A stretch of 64,000 bases of DNA from CGIF01 sp031673915 (GTDB lineage: Bacteria; Bacillota_I; Bacilli_A; Mycoplasmatales; CGIF01), in NCBI GenBank assembly GCA_031673915.1, contig CP125277.1:62001-126000 (forward strand), given 5' to 3'. The notes beneath the pieces are model-generated. The model saw only the letters and a program-made list of their open reading frames with translations. It did not search any database and was not told the DNA's origin. Shown here piece by piece: positions 36,505-46,668 of this stretch. Within the stretch, counting starts at the first letter, position 1; the number at the start of each line of letters is the position of its first letter. The position numbers and the translations under genes are program-made.

Positions 36505-37698
36505 TTATTTTAATATTTTAGTTACAGTTCCTTCTCCAACTGTTCTTCCACCTTCTCTAATTGAGAATTTAGTATTAACTTCAATAGCAACAGGAGATAT
36601 CAAAGTAACCTTCAATGGTAAGTTGTCTCCAGGCATAACTAATTCAACACCTTCTGGTAATGAAATTACACCAGTAACATCAGTAGTTCTAAAGTAAAAT
36701 TGTGGTCTGTAATTTGAAGCAAAAGGAGTGTGTCTTCCCCCTTCGTCCTTACTTAAAACGTAAATTTCTGATTCAAATTCACTATGAGGAGTAATACTTC
36801 CAGGTTTTGCTAAAACTTGCCCTCTTTGAACTTGTTTTCTATCAATTCCTCTTAAAAGAACACCAGCATTATCACCAGGAATTGCTTCTGTTAATGTTTT
36901 TTTGAACATTTCAATTCCAGTAACAATAGCTTTAATACTATCCTTGAAACCAACAATTTCAATTTCATCACCAGTTTTAACTGTTCCTCTTTCAACTTTT
37001 CCTGTTACAACAGTTCCACGTCCAGTAATGCTCATTGTGTCTTCAACTGACATTAAGAAAGGTCTAGTTAAATCACGTTCAGGAACAGGAATATATTCAT
37101 CTAAAAGATCGAAAAGTCTCAAAATGTTTGCTTGTTCTTTTTCATCTCCATTTAGAGCTTTAAAAGCAGATCCAAAAACTATTGGTGTTCCTTCAGAATC
37201 ATAACCATACTTTTCTAAATTTTCACGAATTTCCATTTCGATAATTTCTTTAGTATCTTCGAAACCAGGATCGTTTTCAATAAGATCAACTTTGTTAACA
37301 AAAACAACAACATGATCAACACCAGATTTTTTAGCTAAAAGCAAATGTTCTCTAGTTTGAGGCATTACTCCATCGGTAGCAGCAACAATTAAGATAGCTC
37401 CATCCATTTGAGCTGCACCAGTAATCATATTTTTAATATAATCGGCATGTCCAGGACAGTCAATGAAGGCATAATGCCTTTTTGCAGTTTCAATTTCAAC
37501 ATGAGCAGTATTAATTGTAATACCTCTTTGTCTTTCTTCAGGTGCTGAATCAATACTTCCAAATTCAACAACTTGAGTTCCATATTTACTTAAAGCTCTA
37601 GTTGCAGCTGCTGTGAAAGTTGTTTTTCCATGATCAACGTGACCAAGCGTTCCAGCGTTAATATGATCTTTATCTCTTTTAAATTCTTGTTTTGCCAT
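36505..37698 (-). CDS. tuf: Translation elongation factor EF-Tu
   Basis: GTPase that brings aminoacyl-tRNA to the ribosome. The 397-residue frame is very well conserved: P-loop GHVDHGKT, switch II DCPGHADY, NKVD, the switch I RGITIN motif, and the C-terminal GGRTVGEGTVTKIL. It has no UGA codons and no other interruption. The ATG has an AGGAG site seven bases upstream. It is alone, away from the rpsL-rpsG-fusA group, and followed by a terminator and a tRNA cluster. Confidence 0.98.
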   Translation of the reverse strand: MAKQEFKRDKDHINAGTLGHVDHGKTTFTAAATRALSKYGTQVVEFGSIDSAPEERQRGITINTAHVEIETAKRHYAFIDCPGHADYIKNMITGAAQMDGAILIVAATDGVMPQTREHLLLAKKSGVDHVVVFVNKVDLIENDPGFEDTKEIIEMEIRENLEKYGYDSEGTPIVFGSAFKALNGDEKEQANILRLFDLLDEYIPVPERDLTRPFLMSVEDTMSITGRGTVVTGKVERGTVKTGDEIEIVGFKDSIKAIVTGIEMFKKTLTEAIPGDNAGVLLRGIDRKQVQRGQVLAKPGSITPHSEFESEIYVLSKDEGGRHTPFASNYRPQFYFRTTDVTGVISLPEGVELVMPGDNLPLKVTLISPVAIEVNTKFSIREGGRTVGEGTVTKILK

Positions 37699-38030
37699 TT
37701 ATTATCGCTCCTCAATTGTTTTTATTATTATAATACATATGATTATTTCTTTATAAAACAATAAAGAAAATCAACATAAGCTAATAACTTAATTTTCATT
37801 TATATAATATTTTATTAAAACGCAGGCTAGGAAAGTAGAATACAAAGAATAAACGAAAAATAAAAATACCATCAAAATTCATAAATACAACAAGAAATAA
37901 CAAGAAATAATTCTATAAACAATAAAAAATTAAATCTAAAGGATTAATTTTAATCAACAGTAAAATTAAAAATATAAAAATATTTAAAATTTATTTTTAA
38001 TAAAACAAAAAAATTAAAGGAAGATTTTAT
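37699..38030. promoter_or_regulatory. Divergent region between tuf (-) and the small gene before glyS (+)
   Basis: About 330 bp. TATAAT at 37732-37727 on the minus strand is the likely tuf -10 box. A short direct repeat ACAAGAAATAACAAGAAATAA lies near 37888. The plus gene is preceded by AAAGGAAG. Confidence 0.5.
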
Positions 38031-38375
38031 ATGTTACCTAAATTAATCGAATACAATCAAACATTTGGAGTAATCAAAGAAAAGGATGAGTGATTGATTT
38101 CAGAAAGAGAAAATCCAAAGGGCGCTCCTATTTTTGACTTTGATTCAAACAAAGAGTCATGATGTTCTATAGAAGAAAGTAAAAAAAAAGATTGATTAAT
38201 ACTTTTCTACAAAAGAAAATTCGAAAACAAAACTAGTTATTATAAAAGTTTTGCTAAACTAGAAAAAAACAAATCTGTTTTCTTTTTCAGAAAATTTGAT
38301 GAACTTGAAAGAAGTTCTTCAGGCTTATGAATTAAAAAATCGAATGAAGTAGAAATTGAAATTAAAAAAGATTAA
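38031..38375 (+). CDS. Hypothetical protein upstream of glyS
   Basis: A 114-residue frame with good start signals: ATG 38031 with AAAGGAAG about ten bases upstream. It ends one base before the glyS ATG, so the two are translationally coupled. It is rich in Trp (several UGA codons), Lys and Glu and has no hydrophobic segment. It starts MLPKLIEYNQTFGVIKEKDE. I recognise no family. Coupling to glyS suggests a role in translation or RNA, but that is only inferred from position. Confidence 0.65.
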
Positions 38376-38376
38376 A

Positions 38377-39762
38377 ATGAAAAAAGATGAAAAATCAATA
38401 GCTTCATACTTAAAACAGTACGGATTCATAAATTCTAATGCCGAAATATATCAAGGACTTGCAAAATCTTGAGATTTAGGAGTAAATGGAGCTCAATTAA
38501 AAAAAAACTTAAAAGATTTATGATGAGATTACTTCATAAAAACAAATCCTTATAATTTTCCTTGCGACATATCAATACTAACTCATAATGATGTTCTAGA
38601 AGCTTCTGGTCATAAAAAAAACTTCAACGATTGAGTTATAGAATGTTTAAGTTGCAAAAAAAGAATTAGATTAGATAATTTGATTTCCGAAAAAGAATTT
38701 ACAAATTTTATATCATCCTCAGAAGAAGAAAAAAATAACTTTAAAATAGAAAGCAAGTGCTCTTGTAGTGGAAAGTTTTCTTCTCCAAAAAAATTCAATT
38801 TGATGTTAAAAACAAATTTATCTTCAAGCGATTCAGAAGATCAAATGGCTTATCTAAGACCTGAAACTTGCCAAGGAATATTTATAAACTTTCTTTTAAT
38901 AAAAAACAGCATTAACAAAAAATTACCATTCGGAATTGGACAAATAGGAAAAAGTTTTCGCAATGAAATAACATTAAACCATGGAATATTTAGAACAAGA
39001 GAATTTGAACAGGCAGAATTAGAATTTTTTGTTATTGATGAAAAAGAAAAATGATGAAAATATTGAGTTGAAAAGTCATGAAGCTTCTTCAGAAAAATTG
39101 TATTTCTAAACGACAATCTAATTTCTCAAAAAGAGATAAACAAGGAAGAACTTCCTCATTATTCAAATAAAACTTTAGATTTTCATTTTAAATATAATTT
39201 TGGATGAGGTGAAGTGTGCAGCATGAGCGATAGGGGTGATTATGATCTAAGAAATCATAGTGAAAAATCGTCTAATTTTTTAGGTATAAAGAATGAAAAT
39301 GGAGAAAAAATATTTCCTCATATAATAGAAGTTTCCTTTGGAATAGAAAGATTAATGTTAGCAATTTTAGAAAGCAGTTACAGAAAAGAAATAATTGAAA
39401 AATCAGGACTAGAAAGAACTTTCTTAAAAATTAATCCATTACTATCTCCCTTTTTCGTATCAATCATGCCCCTTAGTAAACAACTTAATGAAGAAGCTAA
39501 AGATATTTATCTAAATCTTATAAAAACAGGAAAATTATCAATATCTTACGAAGAAACTGGAAACATAGGAAATAGATATAGAAGACAAGATGCAATCGGA
39601 ACATTTTTCTGTGTAACAATAGATTTTGAAACAAAGAACGACAAAAAAGTTACAATTAGAGAAAGAGATAGCATGAATCAAACAAGAGTAAGTATAAAAG
39701 ATTTAGAAAATTATATATTAAACAAAATGTTTGACTTCAGAAAAGATTTTTTGAATGTTTAA
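38377..39762 (+). CDS. glyS: Glycyl-tRNA synthetase, dimeric (alpha2) type
   Basis: Charges tRNA-Gly. The 461-residue frame is the single-chain class IIa type used by Gram-positives and Mollicutes. Signs are GFINSNAEIYQGLAKSWDLGVNGAQLKKNLKDLWW, the zinc-like CLSCKKR...CSCSGKF insert, YLRPETCQGIFINF, motif 2 GQIGKSFRNEI with FRTREFEQAELEFF, and motif 3 VSFGIERLMLAI. An anticodon-binding domain (SIMPLSKQLNEEAKDIY...) follows. UGA Trps break it in the standard code. It ends facing hsp20. Confidence 0.96.
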
Positions 39763-39776
39763 TTCTTAATTAATTA

Positions 39777-40214
39777 TTATTCAATATTAATCCTTGAAAG
39801 TTTACTATTAACTACTTTTTTCAGTTTTATTTTAAGAATTCCGTTTTCATAAAATGCCTTGACATTGCTGGTATCAATTGAATGAGAAAAAGAAAAGATT
39901 CTTGAAAAACTTCCATAAGTAATTTCAGAAAAATGATTTTTTTTATCTGACTCTTCTCTTTCTTGTTTCTTCTCAGCGTGAATTACAACTTTATTACTAT
40001 CTACTTCTAATTCAATTTCATCTTTATTAATTCCAGGAAGTTCGGCTTTTATATAATAATTTTCTTTATCTTCTTCTAAATCACTACTAAATCCATTTGC
40101 CATCAATTGCTTTCCTTCACGTATAATGAAGTTTTCAAAAGGGAAAATCAGATCATCTAAAATGCTTCTTCTTGAAGCATAATCAAGTTTATTTCTAATT
40201 AAATCTCTGTTCAT
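39777..40214 (-). CDS. Small heat shock protein (Hsp20/alpha-crystallin)
   Basis: ATP-independent holdase chaperone. The 145-residue frame has an alpha-crystallin domain from about residue 45 (EEDKENYYIKAELPGINKDEIELEVDSNKVVIHAEKKQE) through FSRIFSFSHSIDTSNVKAFYENGILKIKLKKV (family: f.R.f.LP..vd...i.A...nGvL.i.lPK). The short C-terminal tail contains SRINIE (I-x-I), used for oligomer contacts. It faces glyS tail to tail, with 14 bp between the stops. Confidence 0.94.
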   Translation of the reverse strand: MNRDLIRNKLDYASRRSILDDLIFPFENFIIREGKQLMANGFSSDLEEDKENYYIKAELPGINKDEIELEVDSNKVVIHAEKKQEREESDKKNHFSEITYGSFSRIFSFSHSIDTSNVKAFYENGILKIKLKKVVNSKLSRINIE

Positions 40215-40556
40215 ATTTTTTTATATTATTCTTTTCCTATTAATATGTATATTCTTAATAAATAATTTTAAATACTTATTTATAATTCAATAAAATCATA
40301 ACCTAATAACATTAAAGTTTATGGATTATAAATGATCAATATCAGATCATCAATGAATTTTTATATGATGTTTCTAAAATGTATCAAAATTAAATTTAAA
40401 TAGTGATAAAAATAATAGTAATTTGTGAATTAAAATTTTTATCAAACAAGTTAATAATTTTTAATTACTAATATTTATTAAATTAATAACATAGCTTAAA
40501 ACTTTATTAAAATCAATAAAAACCTATTAAGAAGTTTATTTAAAAATTTATAAACT
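40215..40556. other. AT-rich intergenic region before tRNA-Pro
   Basis: About 340 bp without a gene. GATAAAAA and TTTTTATC (about 40405-40441) form a loose inverted repeat. Presumably it contains divergent promoters for hsp20 and tRNA-Pro. Confidence 0.4.
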
Positions 40557-40633
40557 CGGAAAGTGGCCTAGTCCGGTAAGGCACTTGGTTTGGGACCAAG
40601 GGATCGCAGGTTCAAATCCTGTCTTTCCGACCA
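40557..40633 (+). tRNA. tRNA-Pro(UGG)
   Basis: 77-nt cloverleaf on the plus strand, acceptor CGGAAAG/CTTTCCG, anticodon loop TTTGGGA (anticodon TGG), encoded CCA. It is the only plus-strand tRNA in the window and stands directly before the restriction-modification remnant. Confidence 0.96.
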
Positions 40634-40839
40634 TTTTATGATTTTGATTTTTTAGAGTTTTTATTCATCATCTTTATTTGAATATTAATTGTAGAAAATA
40701 TTAATAATTTCTTGTATTTTTAACATTATTGAGATTTTTTAATTCTTTAAATAATGATAATTTTTATCAATTATCTACCTATTTTTATTTAAATTTACCA
40801 TTAATCAAAAACCATTCTAAATCATTAAAAGTTAGATAT

Positions 40840-41512
40840 ATGAACCAAATTTCTTTACCAAATCTGAAACCTTTTGTCAAATGAGCAGGTGGAAAAACAC
40901 AACTTTTAGATATTATATATGAAAAACAATCATGATAAAGATTTCTTTGAAATTTTAAGAAAGAAAAATATTTCCGATTTAACTGAACTAGGAATTACTG
41001 CTCGTTTTATTTACTTAAATAAAACTTGTTCTAATGGTTTATATAGAGTTAACAGCAAAAGTGGTTTCAATGTTCCTTAAGGTAAGAAAGACAAAGATAA
41101 GATATTTGATAAAGAAAATATTTAGCTATTAGTGAATATTTAAATGTCGCTAATTCTCAAATTTTCAATAAAGATTATCAAGAATTAATATCTGAAGTTA
41201 CCAGGAGATTTCTTATTAGTCGATCCTCCTCGATAATGAAGATGATAAAGGAATTACTAGCTACTCATTTGAAGGATTTAACAAAGAAAATCAGAAAGAG
41301 TTTTTTGCATTTTTAAAGAAAGCTGAAAAAAAAGTGCAAAGTTATTGCTAACTAATCACAGCACTGAATTTATCAAAGAATTATATAAAGAGTATCCTCG
41401 CTTTATCAAAAAAGTTAATAGCTCCATTAATTCTCAAGGAGACAAAAGAATGGGAAATGCAAAAGAAATTTTCATTTGAAATTATGAATTAACTCCTGAA
41501 CAAAGTGAAGAA
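40840..41512 (+). pseudogene. Dam/DpnM-type adenine methyltransferase, decayed
   Basis: Remnant of a D12-class N6-adenine methylase (GATC type). From ATG 40840 it reads MNQISLPNLKPFVKWAGGKTQLLDI, the family start with the SAM-binding F-x-GGK block, then stops. The next recognisable part is TARFIYLNKTCSNGLYRVNS (family: aARFiYLNktCFNGLYRvN). About 75-85 residues between them, including the FVGGG and DIN.EL region, are gone. Further on: a nonsense codon after GFNVP, several frameshifts around the catalytic DPPY (here DPPR), and one at an A-run before LLLTNHSTEFIKELYKEYP. At least five lesions make a working methylase very unlikely. Confidence 0.85.
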
Positions 41513-42317
41513 TTGAAATTTGAAAAATACTTTACTAGCATTAAGCATACAAACACGTCTCTTGAAAATTTAATAGATTTAAAAAAAAGTAGAGAAAAAT
41601 ATTGGAGATTATAAAGAAAATTTAACCAAATTAAGTAATTTATTAGGAAATGAAGATGATTTGAATGAGAGAATTGAAATATTATGAAGAGAAAACCCTA
41701 AAAGTTTCCAAACTCTGCCTGTTTTATTAGCTATCAAGGACAAAAATTTTAGTTGACTAGATAAAGATAATGAAGTGAAATTTTGAGAAATCGACGATTT
41801 AAAGATAGATGAAATTAAAAATTTTATTTTCGGTTCAAAACTAATAGACTTCTTTACTAACGGGCAAATAAAAAATCTTCAGGATTATGCATTAGGAATA
41901 GAAATAGGTTTGGATACTCATAGTAGAAAGAATCGAAGTGGTCAAACGATGGAGAAAACTATTGAAAACTTATTAATCAGTTATAATCTTGAGTATCAAA
42001 GTCAAAAACATATTTACTTAGGAGGCGATAAAAAGATTTTTGACTTCTGAGTAAAAATAAACGATAAAGAATACTATTGTGAAACTAATTTTTTTAACTC
42101 TCAAGGCAGTAAGATATCAGAAGTAATTCGCTCTTACAATCATTTATATAAATTATCAGAGAAAGAAAATATTAATTTCTTATGAATAGGTGATGGAAAA
42201 GGATTAAGAACAGTTAAAGAAGCTTTAAGAAACACTTTTTTTTCAACTAAGAATTTTATGTTCACTATTTCCAGTTTTGTAGAGTGAATAAATAAAAATT
42301 TAGAAGTTAAAGTTTAA
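41513..42317 (+). pseudogene. DpnII/MboI-type GATC restriction endonuclease, one frameshift
   Basis: A GATC-cutting type II endonuclease relative. The first part (from TTG 41513: LKFEKYFTSIKHTN) runs in frame with the methylase remnant. At the A8 run 41581-41588 one base must be dropped to continue in the frame 41583-42317 (244 codons, no stop). That frame has ALGIEIGLDTHSRKNRSG (family: tGvEvGlDTnaRKnRsG), the nuclease core KIFDFWVKINDKEYYCETNFF (catalytic D and E-x-N), GSKISEVIRSY and NFLWIGDGKGLRTVKEAL. The catalytic core is intact in sequence, but the gene is broken at the A8 run and has no start of its own. Confidence 0.82.
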
Positions 42318-42552
42318 AAGTATTTAGAAAGATATTTTTCAGTAAAGAGAGAAATCTAAATAGATAACAATAAACTTTATTTATTAAATCTCTACATACC
42401 AAGCATGATATTACAATTTTTTTAAAATTGTATTGCCATAAAACTCAATACTTCTAAATTGCGAATAATTTGACTAATTCATTATTCAATGAAATTTTTT
42501 ACCTTCACAACTTTAATTCATAAATGTAAAAAAATTAATTAAAGTGAAAATT
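42318..42552. other. Intergenic region between the endonuclease remnant and proS
   Basis: 235 bp between convergent genes. It contains the hairpin at 42412-42432 and no gene. Confidence 0.4.
42412..42432. terminator. Hairpin between the convergent endonuclease remnant and proS
   Basis: TACAATTTT and AAAATTGTA form a perfect 9-bp stem with a TTT loop. Either convergent gene could use it. Confidence 0.5.
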
Positions 42553-43968
42553 CTAATAAGATCTACCAAAATAAGCCATTCCAACAGAATCAAATTGGCA
42601 AAAAATACATTTATTATTCAATATTTCTTCTGAAAAAGAAATGCATCTAAAACTAAAAGATGGAAATTTTTCCCTAATACTACTTTCACAAGAAGAACGA
42701 TCGCAAAACGGTACTAAAAAAAGGCCTTTTTTATATTCTATTTCTTTTATAAAATCACAATAATTATCAAATTTAAATATATGAGATTTTTTTACAAAAT
42801 CACTCTTTTCATAAAGATAATTAGAAATTTTCTTTTCAGAATCAATAATGAAAGAAAAAATTTCTTCATTGGAAATAACATTTTTTTCTTTAGGAGAAAA
42901 TCTTAAAGAAATTGTCAAATTTTTAGATTCAAACTCCCTTGATCCAATAATAATTTTTATTGGGCATCCTTCTTTATCTGCGCTTGTGAGATTAATGCTA
43001 AATTGCTTGTTTTCATCATAAAATTTGCATCTATACAAACTAGATAATTTATTATAAATTTCAGTCTCATAATCTTTTAAACATTGCTCGTCTCCGCGCC
43101 TTATAAAAGCAATTTGAATAGGAGATATTTTAAATGGAAAAACTAATCCAAAATCATCTGAATGAGCTAAAACAAGAGCTCCAATTGATCTAGTAGAAGT
43201 TCCTCAAGAGGTTGAAGAGGGGATTTTGAGTTTATTTTCTTCATCTCTAAAACTTACATTAAATGCATCTGAAAAATTTTTTCCAAAATAATGGCTGGTA
43301 GCAACTTGCAAGCACTGATAATCAGGAAGCAAACATTCAACAGTGTAACTTTCTAAAGCACCAGCAAACTTCTCACAAGATGTTTTTTTTCCTATTGTAA
43401 CAGAAAGGCATAAAATATTCTCAACGTAATCTTTATAAACGTTTAATATTTTCTTTGAAAAATCTCTCGCTTCTTCTTCACTAGATTGAAGAGTATGACC
43501 CTCCTGTCAAAGAAATTCTGTATTTCTAAGAAAAGGTTTTGTATTTTTTTCTGCTCTAAAAACTTGACCCCACTGATTATATAAAAATGGTAATTGTTTG
43601 TAACTCTGTAAAATCTTTGAAAATCATTCATAAAAAAGAACTTCGCTTGTAGGACGAAGAGCTAAAATTTCATCTGAATCTTCCAATTCAATTTGATTAT
43701 CAAGTTTTTTTTTTCTAACTAAGAAAAGCTCTGGAGAGAAACCTTTAATATGTTCTTTTTCTTTTTCTAGCAAGGAAATAGGAATAAGAGTAGGAAGAAT
43801 AACGTTTTTTACATTCAACTTTTCAAATTTATCGTCCAAATATTTTTTTATTTGATCTCAAAGAATAAATCCATTTGGAGGTAAAATAAAAGTTCCTTTA
43901 GCAAGAGAATAAGAAAATATCTTGCCTTCTTCTATCAATCTAATGTATTTCTTATTGTCTATTTCCAT
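42553..43968 (-). CDS. proS: Prolyl-tRNA synthetase, archaeal/eukaryotic type
   Basis: Charges tRNA-Pro. The 471-residue frame lacks the bacterial editing insert and has the type-3 layout: GTFILPPNGFILWDQIKKYLDDKF, ILPTLIPISLLEKEKEHIKGFSPEL, ALRPTSEVLFYEWF (TSE-type motif), QVFRAEKNTKPFLRNTEFLWQEGHT (family: RwE...tRPFLRtrEFlWQEgHt), and the Rossmann anticodon domain with ADKEGCPIKIIIG. The C-terminal zinc-type module ends KCIFCQFDSVGMAYFGRSY (family: CiyCg.pA...v.fgraY). Mollicutes are known to use this type. UGA Trps are frequent. Confidence 0.95.
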
Positions 43969-44060
43969 TATTAAATTCTTTTTTTATTAATATAGAATTA
44001 GTAAATTACTACTAATCATTAATTTTTATAATCTTTATAAAAAGATTCAAGTGTCCTTTT

Positions 44061-44136
44061 TGGTGCGCCTAAGAGGAATCGAACCCCTAACCATTTGATT
44101 CGAAGTCAAATATTCTATCCATTGAACTACAGGCGC
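44061..44136 (-). tRNA. tRNA-Arg(UCG)
   Basis: 76-nt cloverleaf, acceptor GCGCCTG with TAGGCGC, anticodon loop CTTCGAA (anticodon TCG), encoded CCA. Confidence 0.95.
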
Positions 44137-44156
44137 ATTTTTGTCTAAAAATAAAG

Positions 44157-44921
44157 TTATAATTGCTTGACGATATTATCTTTTATCACAATTTTACTCT
44201 TCATTACTCTATTTAATTTCAATATTAAAGAAGAAGAAAGATAAAAAATTAAATAGAATGAAAATAAAAATGAAAATTGAGAAAAAATATTCATAAAAAA
44301 ATTAGAATAATTATTCATAGGAATTCAAAAAAATTGATATGGATATTTTTTTTTATCAATACAATTTGCAGCCCTAACAACAACAAATAAAAAATAAAAT
44401 AAAGGATGAAAAAAAGAATCAAATAAAGCTTCTTCTCTAAATTTTTCAATCAAAGAAAAATCAACTTTAGAAAAATAAATTAATCCTAAAATTGGTGATA
44501 ATATATGTCAAATTGTGGTATAAGATCAATAAAAATATTTATCTTTTTTTGATACAGGAATTAATTTAATCTGAAAAATCAAATCAGCAAAAAAAGAAAG
44601 AGTAAAAATAAACATGCTAATGATGTTTGCATTCGCAGTTATTAAATTAAAAATTTGTTCTCAATAAGAGTCTTCTCTCAAATTTTCAAAATCATCTCTT
44701 TTATTCATTATTAATAAATATAAATAATTTATTAAAGAAATAAGCGATGCATGAAAAGATCATCATGTTAAAAGTGATAGAAAATTAGAAAAACTAAAGA
44801 TAGAAGAATCATTATTTTTATAATCTAAAAAACTTGTGCATAAAATTGAAAATGTATGAAATAAACATGAAAAAAAAAGAAACTTATTCTCCTGGTTTAA
44901 AATTCTTTTTTTTAAAAACAT
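44157..44921 (-). CDS. Polytopic membrane protein, possibly Pr6Pr/FAR-17a-like
   Basis: A 254-residue frame with about six hydrophobic segments (for instance FLFFSCLFHTFSILCTSFL, NIISMFIFTLSFFADLIF, WHILSPILGLIYF, FFHPLFYFLFVVVRAANC). The HILSPILGLIYF...HPLFYFLFVVVR...KKYPYQFF pattern resembles the Pr6Pr/FAR-17a membrane family (family has H..vPl..l.dWl and YPYPFLD). It is AT-rich, Phe/Leu/Asn-rich and carries several UGA Trps. It is close to tRNA-Cys and tRNA-Arg. Function is unknown, and the family match is tentative. Confidence 0.6.
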
Positions 44922-44947
44922 ATTTATAAACTATTAACTTCGTTGAT

Positions 44948-45024
44948 TGGAGGAACCGGTCGGATTCGAACCGACGAAAAAAAGTTTTGCAGACTTCCGC
45001 CTTGGGCCTCTTGGCTACAGTTCC
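44948..45024 (-). tRNA. tRNA-Cys(GCA)
   Basis: 77-nt cloverleaf, acceptor GGAACTG with CGGTTCC, anticodon loop CTGCAAA (anticodon GCA), a T-rich variable loop and an encoded CCA. Confidence 0.93.
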
Positions 45025-45030
45025 ATATTT

Positions 45031-45076
45031 AATCTTTTATTTTATATTTTTACAATAATATATAAAATAAAAGATT
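45031..45076 (-). terminator. 17-bp perfect AT hairpin downstream of the ABC transporter gene
   Basis: AATCTTTTATTTTATAT (45031-45047) and ATATAAAATAAAAGATT (45060-45076) are perfect complements with a 12-nt loop. It begins 5 nt after the ABC gene stop and ends 7 nt before tRNA-Cys. It could stop transcription or act as a processing signal for the tRNA 5' end. Confidence 0.6.
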
Positions 45077-45080
45077 AATT

Positions 45081-46586
45081 TTAATTTTCTTTAGAACTTA
45101 AGTGACTTACCAATATAACTATTTTCTTTTCACTTAACGACTTAACGCTATCAAGAAAATTACTTCTATTTTGAAAATCCAGATTACTATCTGCTTCATC
45201 AAAAATATAAATTTGCTTACTTTTATCACTAAATAAATAATCTAAATCAATTAATTGTTTTTGACCAGTAGAAAAATTCTCATGACAAACTAGATTATTA
45301 TGCTCCGAATAGGCAATTTTATTCCTAAAATCAACAATATTTAATTCTTTTAAACTATAATAATCATTTATTATAACGTCTCCAGATCAATCATTTAATA
45401 AACCCATAAGAATATTAATAATTGTGCTTTTTCCAAATCCATTTGGAAAATCCATTCTGTTTATATCTCCAACATTGAAATCAATACTTAAATTATTTAA
45501 AATTTCTTTTTTGCTTTCAGGATAACTAAAACTGACATTTCTAAAAGATATTTGGCTAATATCTTCATCAAAAAATACATTATTTTTAATATCATCACGA
45601 TCTTCTTCTTTGAGAAACTCATTAATTTTATTTTGAGAAGAAATACAGAAAGGATAGCTTTTTGCTCTTTCAATAACTTTTTTGAAATTATCAAAAAAAT
45701 CGACAAGGTTATTAATAACCATATAACAATTTCCAATTTCAAAATTACTAAGTAAAGAAATAACAAGAGTAGGAAACAGTTTTATAAAAAAGAAAGAAGG
45801 AAGTGAAAAAGCAAGGGTTTGAACTGAATCTCTTCTATTAGAACTTTCAAATGTTTTTTTTAATAATTCTTCATATGACTTTAAGAAGTAATTTGAAGAA
45901 TTCTTTTTAATTATTAAATCTCTATTGTCAATTATAAATAATTCTTTCTTCATTTCATTTTCTAGAGATTCTTGAAAATTAAATTCTTCTTTATAGAATC
46001 AATATTGTAAAATATAACAGACAATCAATAAAAGAAAAAAATATAAAATACTTAAATTTGTCAATTTTTTTTGAGATATTTTCAAAAGAGATATTAAATT
46101 TAAAACACTATCGACAAAAACATAAAAAATCTGATTAGGAACATAAAAAACTGATTCAGAAAACATTCTTATATTATATGATAATAATGAAGAAATTTTT
46201 TTCTTATCATAATTTTTCTGCAAGTTAAATAACTTCTTAGAAACTGTGCTTTTTATATAACTTCTAATTTTGTTTTGTAAGTAGAAAGAAAATCAAATAT
46301 GAAAAAAAACAATAATAAAATATGAAAAAATCAAAGAAGAAAGATAAATTAAATAAAGATTTTTATCATCTCCAAAACTCTTTCTTTCTTTTCCCAAAAA
46401 GAATAAAGAATAAAGATTTTTACTTTCTATCCTTCTCAAGAAAGCTTTAATTCCATTCTCAGAAATTAAAAAACTTCCAAGACAACTTAAAATAGAAAGA
46501 ACGTAGAAAACAAATTGCTCTTTTCAGTATCTTTTGCTTAAACTAAAAAAATTTATTTTTTCAATATTGTTAATTTTATTCTCCAT
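45081..46586 (-). CDS. Divergent ABC transporter, membrane domain fused to ATPase
   Basis: A 501-residue frame of the half-transporter type: an N-terminal transmembrane part (about 1-330, with hydrophobic segments such as FVFYVLSILSCLGSFLI, YFFLLLIVCYILQYWF and LFPTLVISLLSNF), then an ABC domain. The ATPase motifs are recognisable but altered: Walker A at about 379-388 reads FPNGFGKST (first Gly lost from GPNGxGKST), the signature reads FSTGQ instead of LSGGQ, Walker B is IYIFDEADS, and the H-loop is VSHL. The Q-loop is unclear. It probably exports or imports an unknown substrate. Poor motif match leaves activity open. It lies 10 nt before a strong hairpin. Confidence 0.75.
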
Positions 46587-46640
46587 ATTTTTAAAAAATC
46601 TTCCTACACTGCACTATTAAAATTAATTATAAGATTTTAT

Positions 46641-46668
46641 AAAAAATAGTAAAAATTAACTATTTTTT
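46641..46668 (-). terminator. fusA terminator hairpin
   Basis: AAAAAATAGT and ACTATTTTTT form a 10-bp stem with an 8-nt loop, overlapping the fusA stop codon; on the minus strand it ends in a T-rich stretch. Confidence 0.55.

Noticed and set aside
36902..37204. Plus-strand 100-codon frame
   Set aside because: Antisense to tuf; the tuf frame is fully conserved.
40634..42317. Mobile element or prophage around the restriction-modification remnant
   Set aside because: No transposase, integrase, terminal inverted repeats or target duplication seen; only adjacency to tRNA-Pro, which can be an integration site but shows no repeated tRNA end.
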